64,000 bases of DNA from Chlorokybus atmophyticus (lineage: Eukaryota; Streptophyta; Chlorokybophyceae; Chlorokybales; Chlorokybaceae): positions 1,524,329 to 1,588,328 of the forward strand of contig RHPI01002069.1 of NCBI GenBank assembly GCA_009103225.1. Reading direction: 5' to 3'. Shown in pieces: positions 47,097 through 57,151 of this stretch. The notes beneath the pieces were generated by a model. That model ran no database searches. It was given only the letters and a program-made list of their open reading frames with translations, and had not been told where the DNA came from. Each line of letters opens with the position of its first letter. The first letter of the stretch is position 1. Made by a program: the position numbers and the translations under genes.

Positions 47097-47141
47097 CCTC
47101 TCTCTCTCTCTCTCTCTCTNTCTCTCTCTCTCTCTCTCTCT
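47097..47141. repeat. CT microsatellite with ambiguous base
   Basis: (CT)n interrupted only by N at 47120, preceded by a C run. Confidence 0.97.
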
Positions 47142-47279
47142 CCCAAGCTGCACCGTTCTGCCTGCAAAACACCGCAAATCTGCGGCGGGAATAGGATTTG
47201 CACTCTGCGACCGCAAATTAGCGGCACATAGGGTTTGCAATTAGGCAGCAGCGGCGGCGGTGGCGGTGGTGTTGGCGAC

Positions 47280-48044
47280 GGTGGCGGGAGGGGCGTTGTG
47301 AGGGGTGCAAAACATGAGAGCTTAGAGACGATGGTGAGGGTTCCAAAGAGGGGAGGTAGAAATGCTTGTGGTGCAAAGGGGGGGNGGGGGGGAGCACCTC
47401 CTCCACGTGCAAGCGTTGATGGTCGGGGAGGTGGTTGGAGAGGGCGAAAACAAACGCCTCCTGAGGGAGGAGCGGGTGGTGGTGGTCGGGGAGGGCGGAA
47501 GCAGAATCCCTTGCACAGTACCAGTGGTCGAGGGAATTGGGGAGAGCAAGAGGGAACGCCCCCTCTGCTAACAAAGTACGTGAAACGAAAGCATCGTGGA
47601 GAGTTGGAAAAACTTCCAACTCAAGCCGGCGTCCGTGCATTGGACGATCTTATCACTCCAATTGAAGGCGGCATGAAGGTGACCACAAACATGTTGCGTA
47701 TCAATGATGGCATTCGATTGCAGTAGTTGATTACGTAAGTAAACGTGGCAATATGTATGTCTGAGTTGCAGTATGAATAATAAGCAGCGTGTGTACAGAA
47801 CCACAACGCAGTGCGTTTAAAATTTGATTCAGAAGGAGAAAAGATAGATTGTTCAGCCCGAGCACGCTCCCGTCGTAAGTGTTGCGTGTGTCGGCTGGAC
47901 ACAATCTACTTCTGCTCTCAATGTGCATACAAGACCGCTAAGGACATGCGTGAAGACACAAAGCTATGTTTCTGCCACGACTGCTTCAACAAAGCACATG
48001 ACAACCCCAAAGCTTTGAAGGAGCAGCGTGTCAAGCGCACTTGA
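47280..48044 (+). pseudogene. transposon-like ORF pieces with a Cys-rich tail
   Basis: A Gly- and Arg-rich stretch (about 47280-47560, with an N at 47385) leads into KRKHRGELEKLPTQAGVRAL and ITPIEGGMKVTTNMLRIND (47580-47724). After a probable intron, 47811-48044 encodes KFDSEGEKIDC, then CCVCRLDTIYFCSQC, KLCFCHDCFNKAHDNPKAL and a stop. The C-x2-C...C-x2-C...C-x-C-x2-C-x3-H pattern resembles the C-terminal Cys-rich domain of piggyBac-type transposases, but no catalytic domain lies between. It may be a deleted element or a separate small gene. Confidence 0.4.
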
Positions 48045-48054
48045 GCTACATAAC

Positions 48055-48810
48055 CAAGGTGCGCGCACACACATACACATGCACGCAAGCGCACTCGTCA
48101 CACCCACAAACGCACACGCACATGCACACGCACACGCACACGCACATCCATCCTCGCGCACGCATGCACGCATGCACGCATACACACACTCACGCACACC
48201 ACACAAACCAGCCACATACATATCCTCATACATACACGCACACATGCACACGCGCCCTCACGCACACGCACATCCGCACATGCATGTGCCAACGATCACA
48301 CATGTGCGCGGCACGCATGCGCATCCTCACGCACGCACGCATGCACACCATACAAACACGCCACATATACAGCCTCATACATACACGCACACATGCACAT
48401 GCACGTGCCAACACGCACACAGACACGCACACACGCCACAAACACACAGCCTCACACATACACGCAGGCGCACACACGCACACACATGCGCGCGCACACA
48501 CACATGCACATACACGCCACACATACACAGCCACACGCATACACGAACGCACGCACGCATGCACGCATACACAGCAAACACACACGCCACATACACACAG
48601 CCTCACATACACAGCCTCACACACGCACGCACGCACGCACGCACGTAAACACATTCACAAACAGCCTCACATACGGCACAGAAAACAAACACACGCCACA
48701 TACACACGGCCTCACATATACACGCACACATGCACACGCGCATATGCGTGTGCCAAGCACACCCACACGCACGCGCACGCACACCACACAAACGCATGCA
48801 CACATCCAAC
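48055..48810. repeat. ACAC-rich minisatellite
   Basis: About 750 bases of CA, CGCA, TGCA and CATA words arranged in loose longer units with recurring GCCACATACACA, CAGCCTCACA and ATACACGCACACATGCACA. It lies directly after the Cys-rich ORF. His-Thr and Val-Cys ORFs crossing it are artefacts of the repeat. Confidence 0.85.
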
Positions 48811-49315
48811 GAGCTTACACCTACATGTGAGCCATGTCATGACGGTTTTCAAGCGAATGATGGTCATTCCACCGCCGACAGCAGCTTCAGTAGTTGCTTG
48901 CATATATGTGTGCTAGTGTTTGTGGTGTATGTGTGTGTGATGGTGTAAGTATGAGTGATCTATTGCAATCGTTTTGCCTTTGCCATGTTTATGGTTGTGT
49001 GCACATGCTTGCATGCGCACACTTGCATCGGATAGCTTAATGAGTGTGTGACGGTGTAGGTATGACAAATCTTGCAATCTACTTGCCTTTGCCGTGTGGA
49101 TGATTGTGTGGAGAATTATGCATTCGCTATTTTCCTTCCGTATATAGTGTACACTTGCGTTGATAGCTTTATAGGTGTGCTCTAAGAGCGCGTGCAAGCG
49201 TGCCACATAACCCATAAGTACCGACCGTGTATATACTGAATCATGCACAACGTAGCTAAGAAACACTTACATGCAAGACAGCAAGCATAACGGAGACACC
49301 GGTAGGAACCCTTCA
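48811..49315. other. gene-free stretch
   Basis: A short open frame at 48811-48940 (ELTPTCEPCHDGFQANDGHS) could be an exon but has no partner. 48941-49310 shows two diverged copies of a segment (around 48944 and 49049) with AAT/TTGCAATC and TTTGCCTTTGCC words. CTTCA at 49311-49315 is the target duplication of the TRIM-1 array. Confidence 0.5.
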
Positions 49316-51120
49316 TGTCACAGCCCACTCGATCATAGAAGACTTGGTGCTTTTATGGTTGATTTGTGGTAATTTAATGTACCTTCCCGTTACATTCCCC
49401 CCCACTTAAGAACGCTGACGTCCTCGGCAGCTGGCTCCCATCAGCTGCGGAATCATCCCAGGGGTCTGATTAGGGTCGGTCACCGGCCCCACCGCCCAAG
49501 GACCGACCAACTTAAGCCCATACCGGTCAACGCGCGTATAGCGCACCGCTGCCGCATCGCGACAGGCAGGTCGCGCCCTGCCGCGCCGACTGAACGCCGG
49601 CACGACTGCCATTAGGCAAGTCGCAACCCATCGATGATATATGTCAAAGCCCACTCGACCATAAAAGACTTGGTACTTTTATGGTCGATTTGTGGTAATT
49701 TAATGTACCTTCTCGTTACTTTCTCCCACTTTAAAAACGCTGACGTTCTCGGCAGCTAGCTCCCATCAGCTGGGGAATCATCCCAGGGGTCTGATTAGGG
49801 TCGGTCACCGGCCCCACCGCCCAAGGACCGGCCAATTTAGGCCCATACCAGTCAATGCGCGCATAGCGCACCGCTGCCGGCCCCACAGGTCGCATCGTGA
49901 CAGGCAGGTCGCGCCCCGCCGCGCCGACTGAACGCCAGCACGATTGCCATTGGGCAAGTCGCAACCCATCGATGATGGCACTTATGAAGTGACCATTTAC
50001 GATGTTATTGGATCGAGAATAAATAACGACCGCGGAAAGGCATCCGTGTGCTAGGCAGGAATCGAACCTGGGTCTCAAGCTCCGATGACCAATGTCACAG
50101 CCCACTCGATATAACAGTTGGGGCCCGACCACTAGGCTATGGTAGTAAAAGACACTACCATGAGTGAGGTCTGTCACAATTTATCCCAATTCGTGACATT
50201 CCTCCCCAATTTAACCCATGAGTTCCTCATAATCCAATGAGGCACTAGCCCACGTCGCCGTTTTCGCGGCCGTACCACAATCGGTCTGCCCGCGGCCTGT
50301 TGGATCCGGCCAACGAACGGTCCTGACCGACCGAACGGCCATCCTCACCGCGCGACCTGCCATCGCAGCGCGACCGCTCACGCGGCCTTAGGTTGAACTG
50401 GCTCGGCGCGCAGGTCGTGATCCCGCGCCCAGCCTAGGGCAAGCCGCCCCAAATGTTTTTGTTTTTGCCTTGGATCTGCCTCAGTCCCCTACGGGAATTG
50501 AACCTGAGACGTCAAGCTCCGAAACCATTGTAACAGTCGGGGCCCGACCACTAGGCTATGGTAGTAAAAGACACTACCATGAGTGAGGTCTGTCACAATT
50601 TATCCCAATTCGTGACACTCGACCACAAAATACTTGGTGCTTTTATGGTCGATTTGTGGTTATTCAATGTACCTTCCCGTTACATTCCCCCTCACTTAAG
50701 AATGCTAACGTCCTCGGTAGCAAGCTCCCATCAGCTGGGGAATCAGCCCAGGGGTCTGATTAGGGTCGGTCACCGGCCCCACCACCCAAAGACCGGCCAA
50801 AATAGGCCCATACCGGTCAACGCGCATAGCGAAACGCTGCCGGCCCCACAGGTCGCATCGCAACAGGCAGGTCGCGTCTTGCCGCGCCGACTGAACGCCG
50901 GCGCGACGGCCCTTGGGCAAGTCGCGACCCATCAATGATGGCACTTATGGCCATTTACGATGTTACCGGATCGAGAAACACGACCGCGGAATTTGTGTGC
51001 AAGGCAGGAATTGAACCCGAGTCTCAAGCTCCAATGACGAATGTCACAGCCCACTCGACCATAAAAGACTTGGTACTTGTATGGTCGATTTGTGGTAATC
51101 TAATGTACCTTTCCATTACA
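49316..51120 (-). mobile_element. TRIM-1 tandem array with nested TRIM-2
   Basis: Four 79-bp terminal repeats (49316-49394; 49642-49720; 50093-50109 plus 50623-50684; 51042-51120) alternate with three non-coding interiors. Each repeat begins TGTC and most end GTTACA. On the minus strand the interiors begin with a PBS-like TTGGTCATCGGAGC (changed in some copies) and end with a polypurine tract. The first interior lacks its PBS end. The whole array is flanked by CTTCA on both sides (49311-49315 and 51121-51125), so it counts as one insertion. Terminal-repeat retrotransposons in miniature use other elements' enzymes. Confidence 0.9.
50110..50617 (-). mobile_element. TRIM-2 complete copy
   Basis: 508 bp with 89-bp terminal repeats at 50110-50198 and 50529-50617 (TATAACAG or TGTAACAG to CGTGACA). 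On the minus strand the PBS-like ATGGTTTCGGAGCTTGACG follows the first repeat, and the polypurine tract TTGGGGAGGAA precedes the second. The target duplication CTCGA is exact (50105-50109 and 50618-50622) and lies in a TRIM-1 terminal repeat. The interior is GC-rich and codes for nothing. Confidence 0.92.
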
Positions 51121-51125
51121 CTTCA

Positions 51126-52528
51126 TCTGACTAGGGGGGAAAAGCTTACAGCCTTACAACTGTACCTGCATTGATTGGACCATCGCAGTCCACACATGCG
51201 ATGGTCCAATCTACACATGGACCATCGCATATTGGTTGATGTGTTGTATCTTACACCTGGACCAATCTGTGCAAGTAACAACACATAGTCCAATCTGCAA
51301 GGGAAGGCAGCGTTGTGCATGTATGTGTATAGGCTAATCTGCGTATATATGCATACGGTATAGCACATCATGCATGTAATAGTAATGCTGTGCGAATTGA
51401 TTTATATCAACATGCTTATTAATCATAGTGACATAAGGTAAACACCCTTGTGCAAAGTATAAAAAGTATGGTTGGACACGTTTGGACAAAGCACACTGAC
51501 AATGAACCAAAACACCTGCCAAATTGAAATTGTATATATATATCACAGGTGCCAAATTGGCGGTTGTGAGAAAAGTTTCAATTTAGTCACCGTCGTGCAA
51601 AATAGTTAGCGTCGTCAGTAGGCTGGCTCAAGTGAGCGGGCACGCCGACGCCGACGAAAGCAGTCGACGGAGGTACGAGACATGGTCGGTGCGAACTGGC
51701 TGAGCAGGACGCGGCGACCGAAATTGGGATTAACTCTAATCGCATTCCCCACCTTGCATAATCTATATCACTATATCGGGTCGTCCGCCACGCCGGTGTC
51801 CCGACGCGGCATTTCATGGCCTTATTGTGCGTCCCGACGCAACAATTTTCTCTCATTCTTAGCGTCCCGACCCAGGTTTCCCCCTTTTGTGTCCCCGACT
51901 TACCTAATTCAAACCGTATGAGAGAAAGACGGCATGTTTGGGGTATGGCCCCTGCCCCCCCAAACACATGCCGTCTCTGTAACCCTCACTTTAACTGCTC
52001 ACACCCTACCACTGCACACAAACGATTATACGCTAACGAACGAGCGTTGCATACCTGCTATTTCCTCATTTTTGGAAAGGCACTGACGATTGTGCTTCCG
52101 TATAGTTCAAAGGCATTCCCTTCCCGACGGCTCCTAAAGTTCAGTCAGTCATGACATCACGGAATTAATAAACAACCTATCATTACGGCATTTGTGCGGT
52201 TGCTTCAACGTGGCAGCTGCCGGACGACGCCCCGATGATGCGATACTCTTTTGCCCTATCAAATCTGTTCTGTCACGCACAAGGAACGTTCTTGGCCTAG
52301 GCATAGACCTTAGTGCGTGTTTGGTTCTGCGGGTGCGTACGGGCGTAAAATGGGCTCTGCCATGATTACGCCTAGTCGTCGCCCACGTGACCCCCCCACA
52401 GACGTCGTTGTTGTTGGTGTCCGCCGTCTCCCTGCCGTCGTCGTGTACGAGCCGTACCCAACGCGTTGCGTCTGGCATCTCGCTAGCGTTGCCTTGAGCC
52501 CTCCATGGTTTGAGAGGCGGCGGCGGGT
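51126..52528. other. gene-free stretch upstream of the Tubby-like gene
   Basis: No gene is supported. An imperfect inverted repeat at 51927-51943 and 51958-51976 (AGACGGCATGTTTGGGG and complement, with two extra bases) looks like a small foldback. The 5' end of the Tubby-like transcript should lie in the last few hundred bases; no TATA box is evident. Confidence 0.5.
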
Positions 52529-55110
52529 ATGGGCAGCGCCGACCCCCCGCACGACGACGGCGGAGGAGGGATGGCACACAGCCCGCGCTCACGCTCGAGA
52601 CGCCCACATAGACGCCCGGGCTTGGGCAGCGACGACGCCCAGCCTGAGGTAGACGAGGGCGAGGTGGTGGACGAGGCGGCGGAGGCAGCGGCAAGGACGC
52701 CAAAAGCAGCCGCAGACGGGAAGGGCGGAGGAGGGAGAAGGAAGCACAGGAGAGAGAAGGGCGGGCACAAGAGCGGTCACGGCACGCCACGCTCGTTGGC
52801 AGTACCAAGACTAGGTGGGGCGTAGTAGTCAACGCATGGCAACGGCACCAAACAATCCCATCATACACCAAGTCATCAATAATGATTGACCATGAATATG
52901 TTACAAAACGCCATACCTTGCCCAACTCTCGACTGCCGAAGCTGTCGCCGCCCATCCCTCTATCACCAGCTGTCATTATGGCTGGCACCGCTAATCAGCA
53001 AGTCGTCAACGACCATGCTTGTGTTTGCTAGTTGTGGTGGTGTATGTTTTAATCAAGCTGAACAACCGTCATGTAATACACTGGTCGTTGTGTGTGAGTT
53101 GTTGTACCTACCTGCTCGTTGGGCAGCTGCTAGTCTTAGCGTGCCCGCTGCCAACACCAGCTACGCACGCACACAACACACAGGCGCCAACATATGCTCA
53201 CTGACTCTGTGCAGAGTACAGCATCTCCAACTCCCTCTTCAACACCGACAGCGAGCACGAGGAGGAGGAGCTCGCGCACCGGGATGATGTAAGCCACCGC
53301 TGGCGTGCTTGGTTTCGTGAGCGACGACAATCAACATCATGTGAAGGACTGCTTGCAGTCGGTTTGACTTCAGTCACATGCTAAATGTACTCACGATGTC
53401 CGCAGCAGTCGCACGCGGAGGTGTCGAGCAGCAAGCCCGGCGAGGTGCGGCTGAGGGACATCTATAGCCCACGCAGCCCGCTGGAAGTAAGCACACCACC
53501 ATGACGCCTCACCCCACCTAGTGCATGTGAGCAGCAACAACAGCATACCCACACACCGATTTGCCCGCGTGTGTCGTGAGCAGCAGCAGCGGTCGCCACG
53601 TTGGAAGCACCCGCCGCAGGACGCGTCGGATGGGGAAGGGGACGGGGGCAGCAGCTCCCCGCGCAACGCATCCGACCTCGAGTCCCCTCGAACGCGCCAA
53701 GTAAGCACCACCACTGCCAATCTTATCAACTAACGAGAGCACGCAGTCCAGTGCATGGATCGTGTGCATGAGTGTTACACGGTCCCAAACGATCACAACA
53801 ACAAGTCTCATGTTGTGAGCGATGTGTGCAGAGGTGGTCGCCCCGTGCGTACCAGGAGACTGAGGAAGGCGAGGAAGACGTGCAGGTGTGTGTGAGAGAG
53901 AGAGAGAGAGAGAGTGTTTGAGTCCGCCTGCATCCTCTATGCAGTTCAGTACTGATGGGAAAGGGCTAACAAATCACACTCCACGCACTGCGGTCGCCAC
54001 AGGATGCCAGCCCGCGGTCACCAACGAGGGGACGCAGGCATAACCACCATAAGGACGGTGCGGAGAGCCAGGGGGAGCGCAGCATCGTGAACGCCTCGCC
54101 AGCTGCAAGGCACGCATGTGACTCGTGTTGAATGCTGCTATGCCTCGCGTGCGTGAGCAGTGTAACTGATATGAGACTCTGTCTGTGTTGTGTTGCAGCG
54201 TGTCGCCGAGGTGGCAGTTTGCTGCAGCGGACACGCTGCTTGTGGTGAGTGATGTGCCAGTGCCGCACCGCGCTGCTAGTGTAGGCTCGTGGCCGTGCTG
54301 ACCGAGTGGTCATCACAGGGGGCATCTGAGGCGGAGCGGCTCAAGTTTGTGAACTCTCCCGGTCCGTCGCACATGCTTCTGCGCTGCGAGGTGCGGCAGC
54401 GGTGGAAGGAGCGCGACGTGTACGACCTCTACCTGAGCGAGACGGATGCGTACCTGCTGTCCGCGCGCCGGCGTCCCTGGAAGCCCACGACGAACGTGGT
54501 GATCTCTGCGGACCGCGCAGCGAGCCTGACGGGCTCTCGCGTTGCCAAGCTTCGCGGCAACTTCACGGGCACGGAGTACGTCCTCTACGACGCGGGCGAC
54601 AACCCCGTCCGTCGCGGCGGCACGCTCAAGCCCCGCGCGGAGCTGGCCGGCGTCATCTACACGCCGTCCCTGAGCCGCGTGGCGGGCGGGCCGCGACACC
54701 TCACCGTGCTCGTCCCGCACGGCGCCACCTCACTCCGCCTCGATCACGCGGACACGGGTAACGCCCCCCCGCTGACGCCTCGTTCTCGTCGCGAAAGCGT
54801 GGTGGCGATGCACCGCGCGCGAAGCCTGCGCGAAGGGGCTGTCAGCGTGCTGGCAAGCAAGGGACCCGCGTGGGACCCGCTCGCGAGAAGGTGGTGCTAC
54901 GATTTTGCGGGACGCGTGATGTGCGAGTCGAAGAAGAACTTCCAGCTGGAGACGGAGGGGGGCGCCACCGACGGAGGAGAGGTCATACTGCAGTTTGGCA
55001 AGCAGAGGCAGGACGTCTACGCGCTCGACGTCAGCTACCCCGTCACGCCGCTACAGGCGTTCGGCGTCGCGCTCTCGGCCATCGACACAAAACTATGCTA
55101 CGCCGTGTGA
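52529..55110 (+). CDS. TULP: Tubby-like protein
   Basis: Eight exons join in phase to 518 residues: 52529-52814, 53215-53288, 53406-53486, 53584-53700, 53832-53885, 54003-54109, 54199-54244 and 54319-55110. Residues 1-245 are charged and low-complexity (Gly, Arg, Asp, Glu, repeated Ser-Pro-Arg). The C-terminal Tub domain fills the last exon (256-518): LKFVNSPGPSHMLLRCEV, DLYLSETDAYLLSARRR, NVVISADRAAS, VAKLRGNFTGTEYVLYDAG, ELAGVIYTPSL, YDFAGRVMCESKKNFQLE, VILQFGKQRQDVYALDVSY and the C-terminus LQAFGVALSAIDTKLCYAV. Tub domains form a barrel around a hydrophobic helix and bind phosphoinositides; in animals they help carry cargo to cilia. No F-box, unlike most land-plant relatives. Intron 6 best fits a GC donor (AAG|GCACGC). 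Exons 3 and 4 have tandem NAG acceptors. Confidence 0.9.
54110..54198 (+). other. probable GC-AG intron of the Tubby-like gene
   Basis: The exon ends GCTGCAAG, the intron starts GCACGC and ends TTGTGTTGCAG. The phase-2 join gives AASVSPRWQF. The nearest GT donor (54117) would need a different phase that the next exon does not accept. Confidence 0.65.
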
Positions 55111-56747
55111 TTCACATGACCACAGTAACATATCCACCGGCGCAGCGCGTGTAAAGAAAGAGAGACGAGCGTGGCAAACAGGATGGGTGGGCTTGCTTGT
55201 CATGTTACGAATAACCACTCGCATTACTCTAACTGTCACGGCCGCAAGGGGGCTGCTTGTGTTGCTGCCGTGTTCTTGCGCCATGCTCTATGACAGACAG
55301 CTTGCAAACACAGGTCTGAAGTTGTGTTGCTGCTTGTAAGAGGGAGAAACAGGCCTCCCCCCCACCCCAACACATCATCGCAATACACCACCAGAGTTCA
55401 CGCATGCCGGACCTGGCAACTGTGACGAACATGTACATTGGCTGCTATGTATGCACAGATAGCAATATGGATTGCCACACAACAGCAGCAAAGGACACCG
55501 AACTATCAATATTAAGCAATGGGCTGCCCCAGGCCCCTAGCATCTGCAACTTTGACAACAGCAATGCACCCACACCCACACCTACACCCACAAGCGCACC
55601 AGCACAGAGGCAGGCACGTGTGGCATCTGTGGACAGTCCATTGAGTGTCACTTACAAAGCACACCTCCCCATAGTGCCTCAACACTCGCAGCAACAGCGT
55701 GCCGCAGTGGGCACATCTCCTGTCTGGGTGTGCAGGTGTGCAAATACATTGCTCCACCGCAGGCAACATGGGGATTGGAACCGACTCTGGTGCTTCAGGG
55801 GGTGAGCACATCACCGCGTTGCTGAGCAGCAAGCGGGGACAATTACAAACCAATACTCTAAGCAAAAACAAATGATCGACAACCGATGGCAAGTGTTTAT
55901 GATGTCCTACGCATCGACCCATCCTCTCCCTGCGCATGCTTTGCATATCCTGCCGCCGGAGCACTCGGAGCAGTACTTCCACTTTGTTGACAGCCTGCGA
56001 GTGCACGCAACCACCATCAGCATCAGCGCAAACGGCAGCAGTCAGCATCACAAACCATCACGCCCGCTTACCCTGCCACGTAGCGTCTTGCGGCGGTGGG
56101 TTCTCTCTGTCGTGCCCTCTCGGCCTCCTCGGGAGACAGCGCCTTGGACACGAAACCGCTGCCGTCGCACAACGGACAGACGCCGCTGCCGCTGCATGCA
56201 GAGCACCGCGGCTGTCGCGTGCACACGAGTCGTCGTCAGGCAACAGCAGTTGACAGCGGCACAAGTGCACAAGCCACCATCAAACAGGACCACACTGCAA
56301 GACAGATGGCTCCGAGAGCAAGAGTCCGGTTGCATAAAGTGCTGGTACACATGCAAGGCTCCGATGAGAACAGCAGGGTGATCCCATGTCGCACAAGGCA
56401 AGCTCTGAAGCGAGAGGGTGCGCTATGCCAGCCAACACAAGCAGGCCATGCCAAGTATAGGCCCGACACATGCACAACGCGCTGCTGCTGCTGCTCTTAA
56501 TGGTTGGAGTTCTTCCAGCTGCTACCAGGCAGCACCTGATAGAGAGATTCAGACAGCCCCAAGCGTACGCACAGACATATCAAGCCGACAAACCCTACTG
56601 CTGGAGGCAAGGAGGGAGCAACACTGCGTAGGCCAGTGGCTGCGTATCGCTTGCATGAGGGAGTCGATAGCACATGACAAGCCGCTGAGGGAAACCACAT
56701 GCATGCAAACCACGCGCACACCCCTCCTTTCCGAGCAGAACCTTGTT
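55111..56747. other. intergenic region without a supported gene
   Basis: A poly-C/A-rich stretch lies near 55360, an (ACACCC)-like run at 55569-55592, and CTG repeats near 56480. An open frame at 55889 begins MASVYDVLRIDPSSP, which resembles the first turn of a J domain, but the frame closes soon and no HPD motif follows. I see nothing I can call a gene. Confidence 0.5.
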
Positions 56748-57053
56748 TACGCCGAGTCCTTCCGAGAGTGCCTCCTTGGCACCGCCCCTGAAGTAGAGGA
56801 ACCCCGCCGCTGCCGCCACCGCTGCCCCGACCGCCACGCTCACCACCGCCCCTCCCAGCTCCGCCGTCGCCGTCGCCGCCTGCGCACACCGCCGCCTCCT
56901 CCCCGGCGTAGCAGCGCTCGCTCTACGCTCGGCGGGCAGCCCGCCGTCTTGGCGCCTGCCTGCCGGGAGCCTCCCGCTCCGTCCCAGGCACGCCACCTGC
57001 TGCTGCTGCTGCTGCCACCCCGCCACCCCTACCCCCAACGCCGACGACGCCAT
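56748..57053 (-). CDS. possible first exon of a divergent small membrane protein
   Basis: From ATG at 57053 the minus strand reads an Ala-, Arg- and Gln-rich leader (MASSALGVGVAGW, then a Gln run), a basic stretch and one hydrophobic segment (AVVSVAVGAAVAAAAGFLYF), then RGGAKEALSEGLGVNK up to a weak donor (AAG|GTTCTG) near 56748. This is the layout of a small organelle membrane protein with transit peptide. I found no second exon and no family match. The same DNA is open in other frames because it is GC-rich. Confidence 0.3.
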
Positions 57054-57151
57054 CGCTGACGACAACAGCAGCGGTGGCTAGCTCCGACACCGCCAGCCAG
57101 GTGTTAGGGTTGGGCGGCGGCGGCAGCAGCGGCGGCGGCGGTGCGGGTGCG

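Noticed and set aside
48028-48916. Long overlapping ORFs on both strands rich in His-Thr or Val-Cys-Ala
   Set aside because: They follow from the ACAC-rich minisatellite, where stops are rare in all frames.
49406-50944. Minus-strand ORFs ending in similar Gly- and Pro-containing sequence (for example GPWAVGPVTDPNQTPGMIPQ)
   Set aside because: They repeat because the TRIM-1 interior repeats; terminal repeats, PBS and PPT explain the DNA and no codon-level conservation is evident.
49316-51120. Plain tRNA-derived SINE as the explanation of the array
   Set aside because: The A/B-box-like words fit a SINE head, but direct terminal repeats with TG...CA ends, a polypurine tract and constant 5-base duplications fit an LTR-type element better. 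The promoter idea is kept as a separate finding.
52149-52988. 279-codon minus-strand ORF
   Set aside because: Antisense to GC-rich exon 1 of the Tubby-like gene; the plus-strand exon joins in phase to a recognised domain.
54313-54761. Alternative frames of 119-135 codons
   Set aside because: Shadows of the Tub-domain exon.
55889-56000. Possible J-domain start (VYDVLRIDPSSP)
   Set aside because: The frame closes within about 35 codons and no HPD motif or continuing exon was found.
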